Part shown: piece after piece, positions 42,014-50,883 of the stretch
Numbering within the stretch: position 1 is the first letter of the stretch
Layout of the letters: each line of letters starts with the position of its first letter
From: Phycisphaerae bacterium
Lineage (GTDB): Bacteria > Planctomycetota > Phycisphaerae > UBA1845 > PWPN01
Direction: 5' to 3'
Assembly: GCA_018003015.1 (NCBI GenBank)
Contig: JAGNEZ010000005.1
Location: 1-64,000, forward strand
DNA length: 64,000 nucleotides
Made by a program: the position numbers and the translations under genes
The notes under the pieces: model-generated
What the model saw: only the letters and a program-made list of their open reading frames with translations
What the model was told of the DNA's origin: nothing
The model's database searches: none

Positions 42014-43324
42014 ATGATGCTCGTCGGCGTATTCCTGTTGAACGCGGTCTTGGCCGGGGCGGCGTGTGCTGCCGGCGTTGAGGTTTCCGCCGCGCAGGCT
42101 ACCAGCCGTCCGGTGCGCTCATCGGTGTTCGAGCGGCTGTCGCTGCCACGGCTAGAGCGGTTTGACCGGGACCGGGGGGCGCTGGCGGCCCGGCTCAAGC
42201 GGGTGGTTTCCCCCTACCCGCTGGTCCGCGGCACGTTTCACATGCACAGCCGGCTGTCACACGACAGCAAGGGCACGTCGGCGGAGATCATCGCTGCGGC
42301 CAAGGCGACCGGGACCAAGATCGTCGGCCTCACCGAGCACCCCAGCGAGACGGCCGATGTGATCGCCGAGAACATCAAGGGGTGGCACGAGGGCGTCTTG
42401 TTTCTGGCCGGGATCGAGGAAGCTCATGTCCTGCTCTGGCCGGGGTCCGGGGGCGAGCCGGACCTCAGACTGATCTCGCATCCCGAAGGGGTCCCGAGCC
42501 TGGGCCGATCCAGCTTCGCGGGGATGGAGATCTACAACACCCACAGTGACGCGAAAGACGAACCCATCAAGCGACTGGTCAGTGCCCTGATTCTCAACTT
42601 ACCGGCCATCATGAAGCACCCGGAGGCGGCGTTTGAGTCGTTTCTGGATTACCCGGCCAGCTTCATGGCCCGATACGACCGGTTCACCCTGGAGGCTCCC
42701 TTCTCGGGGGTGGCCGCCAACGACAGCCACCAGAACCAGGGCTTCAGGGTTTTGGCCCTGCCTGAAGGAGGAGTTGAGATCCGGGATGGGGCCGATGAGG
42801 TCATTTGGAGGAACGACGGGGTGGCCGGCAAGGCGCTGCTGGCCGCTCTGGGGCACACGAAGTTGCCGGACCGGCCCACGTCGATCGTCGAATGGCTCCT
42901 GGACCCTTATGAAATCAGCATGCGGCACGTGGGTACTTATCTTCAGATTGGCGAGATCAACGCGCGTGCGGTGCGGAAGGGGCTGAGTGAGGGGCGGATC
43001 GTCCTGGCCTTCGAGAACATCGCCCCGCTGCGGGGTTTTGGTTTCTGGGCCGAGGCCGAAGGGAAGCCGGTGGGGACGATGGGGGACCGCATTGGGCTGG
43101 CCCCAGGATTGCGGCTCCGGGCCGAGTTACCGCTCGAGGCTGAGATCAGGATCATACGCGACGGCGGCTTGTTCTCGAGTCACCTGGCGAGCCAGGTGAG
43201 CCTGGAGAATCCCAAGCCGGGTGTTTACCGTCTGGAAGCGTGGTTGCCCCTGGCCGGCGAGCTCTGGCCCTGGGTGATCACCAATCCGATTTACCTGACC
43301 GACAAACCGCTGAAGGAGAAGTGA
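42014..43324 (+). CDS. secreted PHP-domain metal-dependent phosphoesterase-like protein
   Basis: The protein has 436 residues starting MMLVGVFLLNAVLAGAACAA (signal peptide) at 42014. The PHP domain begins with FHMHSRLSHDSKGT (His-x-His metal ligands), then IVGLTEHPS, GIEEAH, LISHPEG, EIYNTHSDA and GVAANDSHQNQG. PHP proteins hydrolyse phosphoesters with a trinuclear metal site; the exported versions are mostly uncharacterised. The C-terminal 130 residues look like a beta sandwich. It begins the three-gene unit with the PqaA-like and sialidase-like genes. Confidence 0.85.
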   Translation: MMLVGVFLLNAVLAGAACAAGVEVSAAQATSRPVRSSVFERLSLPRLERFDRDRGALAARLKRVVSPYPLVRGTFHMHSRLSHDSKGTSAEIIAAAKATGTKIVGLTEHPSETADVIAENIKGWHEGVLFLAGIEEAHVLLWPGSGGEPDLRLISHPEGVPSLGRSSFAGMEIYNTHSDAKDEPIKRLVSALILNLPAIMKHPEAAFESFLDYPASFMARYDRFTLEAPFSGVAANDSHQNQGFRVLALPEGGVEIRDGADEVIWRNDGVAGKALLAALGHTKLPDRPTSIVEWLLDPYEISMRHVGTYLQIGEINARAVRKGLSEGRIVLAFENIAPLRGFGFWAEAEGKPVGTMGDRIGLAPGLRLRAELPLEAEIRIIRDGGLFSSHLASQVSLENPKPGVYRLEAWLPLAGELWPWVITNPIYLTDKPLKEK

Positions 43325-43325
43325 C

Positions 43326-44642
43326 ATGACTCGAAGGAACACGTGGTGGTTGCCTGCCATGCTGCTCTGCTCTCCGTTGCATGCCGGGCTGGTCGATTAC
43401 GTGACCCGGCCGGACGAGAGCTACACCTGGTCCAAGCTGGAGGACGGCGTCTTCGGCGAGCATGCGAAGTATGCCCAGCTGCTGATGACTTCGCAGACCT
43501 GGCGAGGCATTGCGTGGAAGCACGAGATGGTCGTGATCCGCCCGGACAATGCGGCCAAGGCCACCCAGGCCCTGCTGATCATTGCCGGGGGCAGCTGGAA
43601 GGAGGGGCAAGAGCCGCGGAAGTTCGACAAGAACTCCAAGGAACTGAGGATCGGCCTGGCGATTGCCGCGGGGGCGCGGATGCCTGTGGCCGTGGTACGA
43701 CAGGTTCCTTTCCAGCCGCTGTTTGACAACCTGAGAGAAGACGCCCTGATTTCATACACCTTCAAGGAGTACCTCGCCTCCGGGGAGGCCGACTGGCCGC
43801 TGCTGCTGCCCATGACCAAGTCGGCGGTTCGGGCCATGGACACGGTCCAGGCTTTTGTGGAGAAGGAGTGGCAGATGGGCATCAAGGAGTTCATCGTGAC
43901 CGGGGCGTCGAAGCGCGGCTGGACCACCTGGCTGACCGGGGCGTCGGACAAGCGGGTCAAGGCGATCGCGCCGATGGTGATCGACACGCTGAACATGGCC
44001 GAGCAGATGAAGCTGCAGAGGGCGAGTTTTGGAGGGTACAGCGAGCAGATTCGCGACTACTCGGAGAAGGGTCTGACCGACATGTTCGATACTGAAGCCG
44101 GCCGCAAGCTGCTGGCGATCGTCGACCCGTACGCCTACCGCCGGCAGTTGGGGATGCCCAAGCTGATCCTGCTGGGGACCAATGACCGCTATTGGCCGCT
44201 GGACGCCCTGAATCTCTACTATCCGGCCCTGGAGGGTGAGAAGTACATTCTCTACATTCCCAACAGCGGGCATGGCCTGAACGACTTTGTGCGACTGATC
44301 GCCGACATGTCGGCGTTTGCGCTGAAGGCCTCGGGACGAATGAAGTTTCCCAAGCTGGAATGGGACCTGAAGGAGAGCGACGGCGGGTTGCGGATCACTC
44401 TTCGTTCGGACGTCAAGCCATCGCGGGTCTCCGCCTGGAAGGCCCGGGCCGAGACGCGCGATTTTCGCCAGTCGGTGTGGACGGACGAGGCGGTCGAGGC
44501 CGCGGGCGACGAGTATGTCTACGAATTGCCGCGACCGCAGGCGGGCTTTGCGGCCGCCTTTGGTGAAGTGTTCTACGAAATCGACGGGCGCTCGCTCTAT
44601 CTGTCCACCACTCTTCGGATCATTGGAAAGGACAAGCCGTGA
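43326..44642 (+). CDS. PhoPQ-activated pathogenicity-related (PqaA-like) alpha/beta hydrolase
   Basis: The protein has 438 residues, GGAGAAG before the ATG, and a short signal peptide (WWLPAMLLCSPLHAG). The family start is YVTRPDESYTWSKLE. The serine-nucleophile motif is IVTGASKRGWTTWLTG; an Asp lies in LGTNDRYWPLD and the His in NSGHGLNDFV, giving a Ser-Asp-His triad of the alpha/beta hydrolase type. PqaA itself has no settled substrate. The gene starts one base after the PHP stop and its own stop overlaps the next GTG, so the three are translated together. Confidence 0.9.
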   Translation: MTRRNTWWLPAMLLCSPLHAGLVDYVTRPDESYTWSKLEDGVFGEHAKYAQLLMTSQTWRGIAWKHEMVVIRPDNAAKATQALLIIAGGSWKEGQEPRKFDKNSKELRIGLAIAAGARMPVAVVRQVPFQPLFDNLREDALISYTFKEYLASGEADWPLLLPMTKSAVRAMDTVQAFVEKEWQMGIKEFIVTGASKRGWTTWLTGASDKRVKAIAPMVIDTLNMAEQMKLQRASFGGYSEQIRDYSEKGLTDMFDTEAGRKLLAIVDPYAYRRQLGMPKLILLGTNDRYWPLDALNLYYPALEGEKYILYIPNSGHGLNDFVRLIADMSAFALKASGRMKFPKLEWDLKESDGGLRITLRSDVKPSRVSAWKARAETRDFRQSVWTDEAVEAAGDEYVYELPRPQAGFAAAFGEVFYEIDGRSLYLSTTLRIIGKDKP

Positions 44643-45835
44643 GACACATTCTCTGGGTCCTGCTCTCGGTCACCGGTGCGACGAGTCTGTCATCGATCGC
44701 GAACGGGGAGGACCCGTTCCATCGGGGCGAGCTGGTCTTTCCTCTTCGGGCGGAGCACAACCATGCCCCCGGGCTTGTCGAGTGCGCGAACGGCGACCTG
44801 CTGGCCTCGTGGTATCGCGGCTCGGGCGAGCGGAGTTCGGATGACGTGGTCGTCTACGGGGCCCGACGCCGCCAAGGCGGCGACCCGTGGAGCGAGGCGT
44901 TCCTCATGGCCGACACGCCGGGCTTTCCTGACTGCAACACCGCCATGCACATTGACCGGCGGGGCCGGCTGTGGCTGTTCTGGCCGGTCATTATCGCGAA
45001 TTCCTGGGAGTCGTGCCTCACCCAGTACCGCATCTCCAGCGACTACCTTGGGGAGGGTCCGCCCCGATGGGAATGGCAGGGTCACATCCTGCTGAAGCCG
45101 GAGGGCTTCCGGGAGATCATGACCGAGGCCCTGGAGGCCCGGCTGAAGGCGTCCGGCGCGGCGCTTCCGGACGATGCCCGGACCGGCGTCAAGATCGAGA
45201 CGCTCAAGGCCCGGATTGGCGACAAGCTCTACAGCCGACTGGGCTGGCAACCGCGGTGCAAGCCGACAGTTCTTCCCTCTGGACGGATCCTTCTGCCACT
45301 CTACTCCGACACCTATTCGGCGGGGATCATGGCGGTCAGTGATGACGAAGGAAAGACCTGGCGGGCGAGTCGGCCGCTGGCCGGTTTCGGGAGCATCCAG
45401 CCGACGGTGCTGCGGCGTAATGACGGCACGCTGGTGGCCTACATGCGTGAGAATGGTCCGATCGAGCGGATCCGCGTATCGGAATCCCGGGACGACGGCA
45501 TGACCTGGGGGGCCGTGGGCGCGACCGAACTGCCCAACCCGGGGGCGGGCATTGACGGCGTGCGGCTGGCCAACGGCCGCTGGCTGCTGGTGTACAACGA
45601 CACCACCCGGGATCGCAACAGCCTGGCGGTCTCGCTTTCGGAAGACGAGGGGCGATCCTGGAAATGGACCCGGCACCTGGAACGGCATGCCAGGGGATCC
45701 TACCACTACCCGGCCGTGATTCAGGGCCGTGAGGCCATGATCCACTGCATCTACAGCTACTTCGTTGACGCGGGCAAGAGCATGAAGCATGTGGCGTTCA
45801 ACGAAGCGTGGGTGCGTCAGGGCGACCCCCGATAA
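44639..45835 (+). CDS. secreted sialidase-like (BNR/Asp-box) protein
   Basis: The protein has 398 residues; its GTG overlaps the previous TGA (GTGA). The signal peptide is about residues 1-23. The six-bladed propeller shows three Asp boxes (VSDDEGKTWRA; ESRDDGMTWGA; SEDEGRSWKWT) and a catalytic-like N-terminal part (EHNHAPGLVECANGDLLASW, GFPDCNTAMHIDR). It matches the exo-alpha-sialidase-like family abundant in planctomycetes, many of which act on other sugars. True sialidase activity needs an Arg triad that I cannot confirm by eye. Confidence 0.85.
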   Translation: MRHILWVLLSVTGATSLSSIANGEDPFHRGELVFPLRAEHNHAPGLVECANGDLLASWYRGSGERSSDDVVVYGARRRQGGDPWSEAFLMADTPGFPDCNTAMHIDRRGRLWLFWPVIIANSWESCLTQYRISSDYLGEGPPRWEWQGHILLKPEGFREIMTEALEARLKASGAALPDDARTGVKIETLKARIGDKLYSRLGWQPRCKPTVLPSGRILLPLYSDTYSAGIMAVSDDEGKTWRASRPLAGFGSIQPTVLRRNDGTLVAYMRENGPIERIRVSESRDDGMTWGAVGATELPNPGAGIDGVRLANGRWLLVYNDTTRDRNSLAVSLSEDEGRSWKWTRHLERHARGSYHYPAVIQGREAMIHCIYSYFVDAGKSMKHVAFNEAWVRQGDPR

Positions 45836-45990
45836 TACCGCCCGTCGGGTGATGATCTTCCGCATCGCAGCTCAAGCAGGCCCAGAGGATTTGCCGCGCG
45901 CTTGCCACCTATCGTAAGTTCTCCATGAGAGGGATCGTCGTCCGTTCCGGACGGGCGACGGCTATGGGAACAGGACCGAGGGGAAAGACG

Positions 45991-46470
45991 ATGCACACTC
46001 CGTTCATCGGTGAAATCCTGCAGGAGATGGGTCTGCTTACTGGGCTTCAGGTCGAGGAGATTCTCGCCCACCAGCAGGTGACGCGGCAGAAGTTCGGGCA
46101 GATTGCGGTGCGCTGGGGTCTGGTCAATACCCAGCAGGTCTGGGAAGCCTGGGCGCGCCAGATGACCTCCCGCCGCCAGTTCGTCAAAGTGAACGAAGTT
46201 GGGATTGACACTGCGGCCGTGGAGCGGGTGACGGTTCCGACGGCGAGGAGCCTCGGAGTGGTTCCGCTGCGACTGTGGGGCGATCAACTCGTGGTGGCCG
46301 TTTCGCCGGATTGTTCCCCGAAAGCACTGTGTGACCTTGCGGAAGTCACCGGCTGCCAAGTACATGCTTGCGCCACTTTTCCGGAGGCGATCCGTTATCA
46401 CCTGGACCACCTGGAGGAGGAGCTACGGACCGATTGCGTACGGACGGAGTCCCTGCCGGCCGGTGCCTAG
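45991..46470 (+). CDS. solo MshEN (T2SS GspE N-terminal-like) protein
   Basis: The protein has 159 residues starting MHTPFIGEILQEMGLLTGLQ at 45991 after GAGGGG. It is a complete MshEN/GspE-N domain (VEEILAHQQVTRQKFGQIAV; LVNTQQVWEAWARQMTSRRQ; ERVTVPTARSLGVVPLRLWG; LVVAVSPD) but no ATPase follows. In MshE and some regulators this domain binds cyclic di-GMP. It lies 62 bases before a globin-coupled kinase, so it may add c-di-GMP input to that pathway. The binding motif RLGx8-LVx2G is only partly recognisable, so ligand binding is unsure. Confidence 0.82.
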   Translation: MHTPFIGEILQEMGLLTGLQVEEILAHQQVTRQKFGQIAVRWGLVNTQQVWEAWARQMTSRRQFVKVNEVGIDTAAVERVTVPTARSLGVVPLRLWGDQLVVAVSPDCSPKALCDLAEVTGCQVHACATFPEAIRYHLDHLEEELRTDCVRTESLPAGA

Positions 46471-46532
46471 GGACTGGTCGGCCGGATTGGCTCGAAGTCG
46501 CGAGGCCAGTGCGGCGCCGGTACAATGCGGTG

Positions 46533-47753
46533 ATGACTGCGTTCGCAGAGGATCTCATTCGCCGCCAGATCGAGTTCACCGAAGAGGACGAAGACCATGT
46601 CCACGCGCTGGCCTTGGCGGTGGGACCGGCGCTAGGCGTGATTGTGGATCGGCTCCTGGACCGATTGTTGCGTGACCCTCGGTTTGGCAGTGCTTTCACG
46701 GGCGGCCCGGCCCATTTCGACCGCTTCCGGGAGATGCTTCGGACCTGGGTTGGGGACATGGTAGGCGGTGACTACGGTCCGGACTACTGGATCCGACGAG
46801 CGGAGCTTCACCGTCCCCACCTTCACGCGGGTCTGGCCCAGCAACACATGCCGGTCTGTCTGGAGATCATCCGGCAGGAGGTGGATGCCGCGGTCCGGGC
46901 TTCCGGTTTGGCCGCCGCGGGGCGAAAGCTGGACTCGTTCGCCAAGCTCCTGACCATCGAATGCGTGGCCCTGCTCGACTCGTACAAGCGTGTCTCGGAC
47001 GACCACATTCGCTGGGAGGAGCGGACCATGGCCGAGGAGCGGCTGACCCGCTCCGAACACCTGGCCCAGCTGGGGCGGATGGCCGCTTCGCTGGCCCACG
47101 AGATCCGCAATCCCCTGGCCGGCATCAGCAGCGCGATCGAGGTCATCCGCGACGGCCTGGCGCTGAATGATCCGAGGCGGCACGTCATCCGCGAGGTCAT
47201 CGGGCAGATCACCCGACTGGACACTGCGGTGAAGGACATGCTCGACTATGCCCGTCCCTCGGCCCCCTTGCTGCATCCTTTGGATCTGCCCACCGCCGTG
47301 GAGCACATGCTGGAGGTCATCCGGGGCGCGCCGGCCACGCAGCATGTGGAGGTGGTGATGGTCTGTTCCGAACCGATGCCGGTCATTCTCGCGGACGCGG
47401 GGCAGATCGAGCACCTGGTGATGAACCTGGTTTTCAATGCCGCCCATGCTTCCCGGCGCGGCGGGCGGATTGAAGTGGTCTTTGCGCATGCGGGGGACCG
47501 GGTGGGCATGGCCATCGTCGACCATGGTCAGGGCATGGCTGAGGGCGTTCGACAGCGGGCCTTCGAGCCGTTCTACACGACCAAGGCCAAGGGCACGGGT
47601 CTGGGCCTGGCGATCTGTAAACGGATCGTGGAGGTTCATCAAGGGACGATCTCGCTGGAGAGCACGCCAGACGTCGGGACGCGGGTCACGGTGGAGTTTC
47701 CGGCGGCGCCGCCGGATCGCGCGACCGGAGCGGCGGCGGGGTACGAGGTTTGA
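46533..47753 (+). CDS. globin-coupled sensor histidine kinase
   Basis: The protein has 406 residues from the ATG at 46533; the frame runs 55 codons upstream but overlaps the previous gene. Residues 5-150 form a protoglobin domain: FRDP-type start RLLRDPRFGSAF, WVGDMVGGDYGPDYWIRR and the proximal-His helix AELHRPHLHAGL, with His96 as likely haem ligand. After a linker come the H-box ASLAHEIRNPLAGIS (His189), N-box NLVFNAAHA, DHGQGM and GTGLGLAICK. It would be soluble and sense oxygen, NO or redox through haem. The sigma-54 regulator downstream is its obvious partner. Confidence 0.88.
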   Translation: MTAFAEDLIRRQIEFTEEDEDHVHALALAVGPALGVIVDRLLDRLLRDPRFGSAFTGGPAHFDRFREMLRTWVGDMVGGDYGPDYWIRRAELHRPHLHAGLAQQHMPVCLEIIRQEVDAAVRASGLAAAGRKLDSFAKLLTIECVALLDSYKRVSDDHIRWEERTMAEERLTRSEHLAQLGRMAASLAHEIRNPLAGISSAIEVIRDGLALNDPRRHVIREVIGQITRLDTAVKDMLDYARPSAPLLHPLDLPTAVEHMLEVIRGAPATQHVEVVMVCSEPMPVILADAGQIEHLVMNLVFNAAHASRRGGRIEVVFAHAGDRVGMAIVDHGQGMAEGVRQRAFEPFYTTKAKGTGLGLAICKRIVEVHQGTISLESTPDVGTRVTVEFPAAPPDRATGAAAGYEV

Positions 47754-47867
47754 GAAGAGGCGTTGGTCACGGGTGATGAGTGACCCGCGGCGTAGAAGGG
47801 GTGCGGGCAGGCGACGGGCGGTTGGCCCGGGGTGAAGGCTGGAGTTCCTGGGGGACAGCGAGCGAGC

Positions 47868-49232
47868 ATGTTCGTCAAGCTACTGATCATCGAGGATGAG
47901 AGTCTGATCCGGTGGTCGCTCCGGCAGAAGCTCGAGGAGCGAGGCTATCAGGTTTCGGAGGCCGAGGACGGTGCGGAGGCCGCGGTTCGACTGTCTGAAG
48001 GTCCGTACGATCTGGTTCTTCTGGACCATCGTCTTCCCGACGTTACCGGGCTGGATCTTCTGCGCCGGATCCGGGAGACGAACCAGGATTTGCTGGTCAT
48101 CATGATCACTGCGTACAGCAGGATCGAGGACGCGGTGGAGGCGATCAAGCTTGGGGCCTTCGACTACGTGGCCAAGCCGTTCAACATGGACGAGTTGCTG
48201 CACACGGTGGAGACGGCCCTGGAGACGACCAAGCTGCGCCGCGAGGTGCGGCGGCTGCGGGGGCGGCTCCACCACGAGTACGGCTTCGATCGGATCATTG
48301 GGCAGGATCCGAGCATGCTGGCGCTGTTCGAGGTCATCCGAGACGTGGCCCGCAGCCCGAGTTCCACGGTCTTTCTCCGCGGCGAGACGGGCACGGGCAA
48401 GGACCTGGTGGCCGGGGTGATCCACTACAACTCGGAGCGGGCTCTTGGTCCGTTCATGAACATCACCTGCACGGCCATATCCGAGACGCTTCTGGAGAGC
48501 GAGCTCTTCGGGCACGAGAAAGGAGCGTTCACCGACGCCCGGAGCGAGAAGAAGGGGCTGTTCGAACTGGCCGACGGAGGGACGGTGTTTCTTGACGAGG
48601 TCGGGGACATGCCGCCGCGGCTGCAGGCGAAACTGCTGCATTTCCTAGAGGTCCGCCGGTTTCGGAGGGTTGGTGGAACACAGGAACTCTCGGTGGATGT
48701 TCGGGTCATTGCCGCCACCCACCAGAACCTCGAGAAGGCCATTGCCGAAGGCCGTTTTCGCCGGGACCTCATGTACCGGCTCAATGTGGTACCTGTCTTT
48801 CTACCGCCGCTTCGCGACCGCGGGGACGATGTCCGCCTGCTGGCCCAGAGCCTGGTCGACCAATACTCGCGCGAGTTCAAGAAGTCCGTGAGGCGAATCG
48901 AGGAGGCGGTCATGGACAAGCTGCGGAGGCACAACTGGCCGGGCAATGTCCGCGAGCTGCGCAACGTTATCGAGCGGGCGGTGCTGCTGACCAAGAGCGA
49001 CACGTTGACCGTGAGCGATATCGTGCTGGGTACTGGCGGCCAGGGGGCGGAGGTCGACAGCCTGGCGGAGATCAACCTCCCACCTGCGGGCCTGAATTTC
49101 GAGGAACTCGAGAAGAAGCTGGTCGGCCAAGCTCTGGCTCGCGCCGGCGGCAACCAGAGCCAGGCAGCCAAGCTGCTCGGCCTCTCCCGGGACACGTTCC
49201 GGTATCGGCTGGAGAAGCACGGGTTGCTTTGA
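47868..49232 (+). CDS. NtrC-family sigma-54 response regulator
   Basis: The protein has 454 residues. The receiver (LLIIEDESLIRWSLRQKL; Asp53 in DLVLLDHRLPDVTG; MITAYSR; VAKPFNMDE) is canonical. The AAA+ domain has GETGTGKDLV, the sigma-54 contact loop as GAFTDA (Asp223 instead of Gly) and TVFLDEVGDMPP. The Fis HTH is GGNQSQAAKLLGLSRDTFRY. The Asp variant of the loop is known in natural activators and usually still contacts sigma-54. Coming 115 bases after the globin-coupled kinase, it is likely the output of that haem sensor. Confidence 0.92.
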   Translation: MFVKLLIIEDESLIRWSLRQKLEERGYQVSEAEDGAEAAVRLSEGPYDLVLLDHRLPDVTGLDLLRRIRETNQDLLVIMITAYSRIEDAVEAIKLGAFDYVAKPFNMDELLHTVETALETTKLRREVRRLRGRLHHEYGFDRIIGQDPSMLALFEVIRDVARSPSSTVFLRGETGTGKDLVAGVIHYNSERALGPFMNITCTAISETLLESELFGHEKGAFTDARSEKKGLFELADGGTVFLDEVGDMPPRLQAKLLHFLEVRRFRRVGGTQELSVDVRVIAATHQNLEKAIAEGRFRRDLMYRLNVVPVFLPPLRDRGDDVRLLAQSLVDQYSREFKKSVRRIEEAVMDKLRRHNWPGNVRELRNVIERAVLLTKSDTLTVSDIVLGTGGQGAEVDSLAEINLPPAGLNFEELEKKLVGQALARAGGNQSQAAKLLGLSRDTFRYRLEKHGLL

Positions 49233-49278
49233 GCCTGCACATGCCCGTCCCTTCGGCGAGCGATAGGGAAAGGCCGGG

Positions 49279-50115
49279 TCAATCGTCGCACGCCGGATCG
49301 ACGGCCTCGACGGCGGAGTAGCATCGCTGGAGGAGGCCGAAGTCCTGCTGATCGATGGCGTTGTCTCCGTTGCGATCAAGGCACTTGCAGTCCGGGGCCA
49401 CGGTGTCGCCCAGGGGAATCGCGGGGCCGGTGTAACAGGCGATGAAAGCGTCGAGATCCTGGGCGTCCACGAAGCCGTCGTCGTTGACATCGAAGACCGG
49501 GTCGTGCATGCCGCAGAGCTGGCTGAAGAAGGCGTCATCCAGGAAGGCGGAGCCGCCGTCGACCGGCGGTCCCTGCACTTCGACGAGAACGAGCTGGGCG
49601 AAGGCGGTGCCGGCCGGGGCGGGAGCCGTGCCCAGCCCGAAGCCCAACCATTCATCCCTGGGCGTGGCCTCATCGGCCACCCGGACCTCGTAGACGTTGA
49701 CACCCGCCAGCCAGGTTCCGCCGACCGGTCCCATGACGGCATCGAGGAACTCGATTTTCATGACGCAGAAGTTGCCGGCGCCCATGGGGTCCGAGCTGTC
49801 GTTTCGCGCGTAAACGCGGGCGACCCAGGTCTGACCCTCGGCCGCCGCAAAGACCTGGGTTACACCCGTGCCGCCCCAGATATCCCAGGGGCCGAACATC
49901 TTCAGGACCTGGCCGCCCGAGTAGGGTGTCACACGCTGGGTCACCCACCGGGTACTCGGATCGCCGAACTCGGTCCACTGGGCAACGGGCTGGGCATCGA
50001 GGCCGATGGGCGTCTCGAAGCTGGGGTTGGCGAGCAGATTGCCTGCCCAGGCGTTGCTCGGGCCCATCAGGCCGACGAGAAACACGCCCACACCGGCACA
50101 GAGTCTCTGGAACAT
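49279..50115 (-). CDS. secreted protein with dockerin-like tail (tandem paralog A)
   Basis: The protein has 278 residues starting MFQRLCAGVGVFLVGLMG at 50115, after AAGGAGAG. Signal peptide cleavage is near NAWAGN. Residues 24-200 form a carbohydrate-binding-like jelly-roll domain (NLLANPSFETP, RWVTQRVTPYSGGQVLKMFG, ARNDSSDPMGAGNFCVMKIE). The C-terminus has two Ca-binding loops (DVNDDGFVDAQDLDAF; DRNGDNAIDQQDFGLL). The same globular domain occurs in the next gene upstream with a different tail. Confidence 0.88.
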   Translation of the reverse strand: MFQRLCAGVGVFLVGLMGPSNAWAGNLLANPSFETPIGLDAQPVAQWTEFGDPSTRWVTQRVTPYSGGQVLKMFGPWDIWGGTGVTQVFAAAEGQTWVARVYARNDSSDPMGAGNFCVMKIEFLDAVMGPVGGTWLAGVNVYEVRVADEATPRDEWLGFGLGTAPAPAGTAFAQLVLVEVQGPPVDGGSAFLDDAFFSQLCGMHDPVFDVNDDGFVDAQDLDAFIACYTGPAIPLGDTVAPDCKCLDRNGDNAIDQQDFGLLQRCYSAVEAVDPACDD

Positions 50116-50199
50116 GGAAGGCTCTCCTTCTGGGCGGAGGTTGCCATGGAAGCCCTCCGCGGTGAAGACCCGGCACACACCTGCCACGGCGGACACGCC

Positions 50200-50883
50200 T
50201 CACCCGCGGGGCCGACGCAGGAAGGCAAGGCTGGCGAGAGCCAGCAGCGAGAACGATGCCGGCTCAGGAACGATGCCGAAGGAAGCGTCGTCAAGGAAAA
50301 CCGAGCCGCCGGTGACCGGATCGTTGCCCTGGACCTCGACGAGGACATACTGAGCGACGGCCGTCCCGGCGGGAGCGGTGATCGGGCCGGTGGTGAAGTA
50401 CTGCCAGGTGTTGAGGGGTGACAAGGCGTCCGCCACGCGGACCTCGAACAGATTGACGCCCGTCGCCCACCCGCCGCCGGCCGGCGCGCCGCTCGCGTCG
50501 TAGAACTCGACCTTCATCACGCAGAAGTTGGCGCCCTGCATGGCGTCAATGCTGTCGTTGCGCGAGTAGACTCCGGCCTCCCAGAGCTGGCCTTCGGCAG
50601 CGGGGAAGGCCTGGGTCATCCCGGTGCCGGCCCACTGGCTCCAAGGGCCGAACATCTTGAGGGACTGCAGGCCGGAGTTGGCGGGCACACCTCGTGTCAC
50701 CCAGCGGGTCCACGGCTCGCCGAACTCGTTCCAGCCGGTGACACCCGTCTGGTCTCCGGCCGCCGCATCCGGAGCCTCAAAGCCGGGGTTGGCCAGCAGG
50801 TTCGCCGCCACGGCCGATCCGACGGGCGAGAGCAGGGCAAACATGGCTGCAAGCGAGATGCCAACCGTGATCCTGCTGAACAT
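50200..50883 (-). CDS. PEP-CTERM secreted protein (tandem paralog B)
   Basis: The protein has 227 residues starting MFSRITVGISLAAMFALL at 50883, after GGAAAGGAG. Signal peptide cleavage is near AVAANL. The mature domain (NLLANPGFEAPDA, RWVTRGVPANSGLQSLKMFG, SRNDSIDAMQGANFCVMKVE, FEVRVAD, VQGNDPVTGGSVFLDDASFG) is plainly homologous to the neighbour. It ends in a PEP-CTERM signal (IVPEPASFSLLALASLAFL, then arginines). Only 84 bases separate the two genes. It was probably formed by tandem duplication followed by a tail exchange. Confidence 0.9.
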   Translation of the reverse strand: MFSRITVGISLAAMFALLSPVGSAVAANLLANPGFEAPDAAAGDQTGVTGWNEFGEPWTRWVTRGVPANSGLQSLKMFGPWSQWAGTGMTQAFPAAEGQLWEAGVYSRNDSIDAMQGANFCVMKVEFYDASGAPAGGGWATGVNLFEVRVADALSPLNTWQYFTTGPITAPAGTAVAQYVLVEVQGNDPVTGGSVFLDDASFGIVPEPASFSLLALASLAFLRRPRG

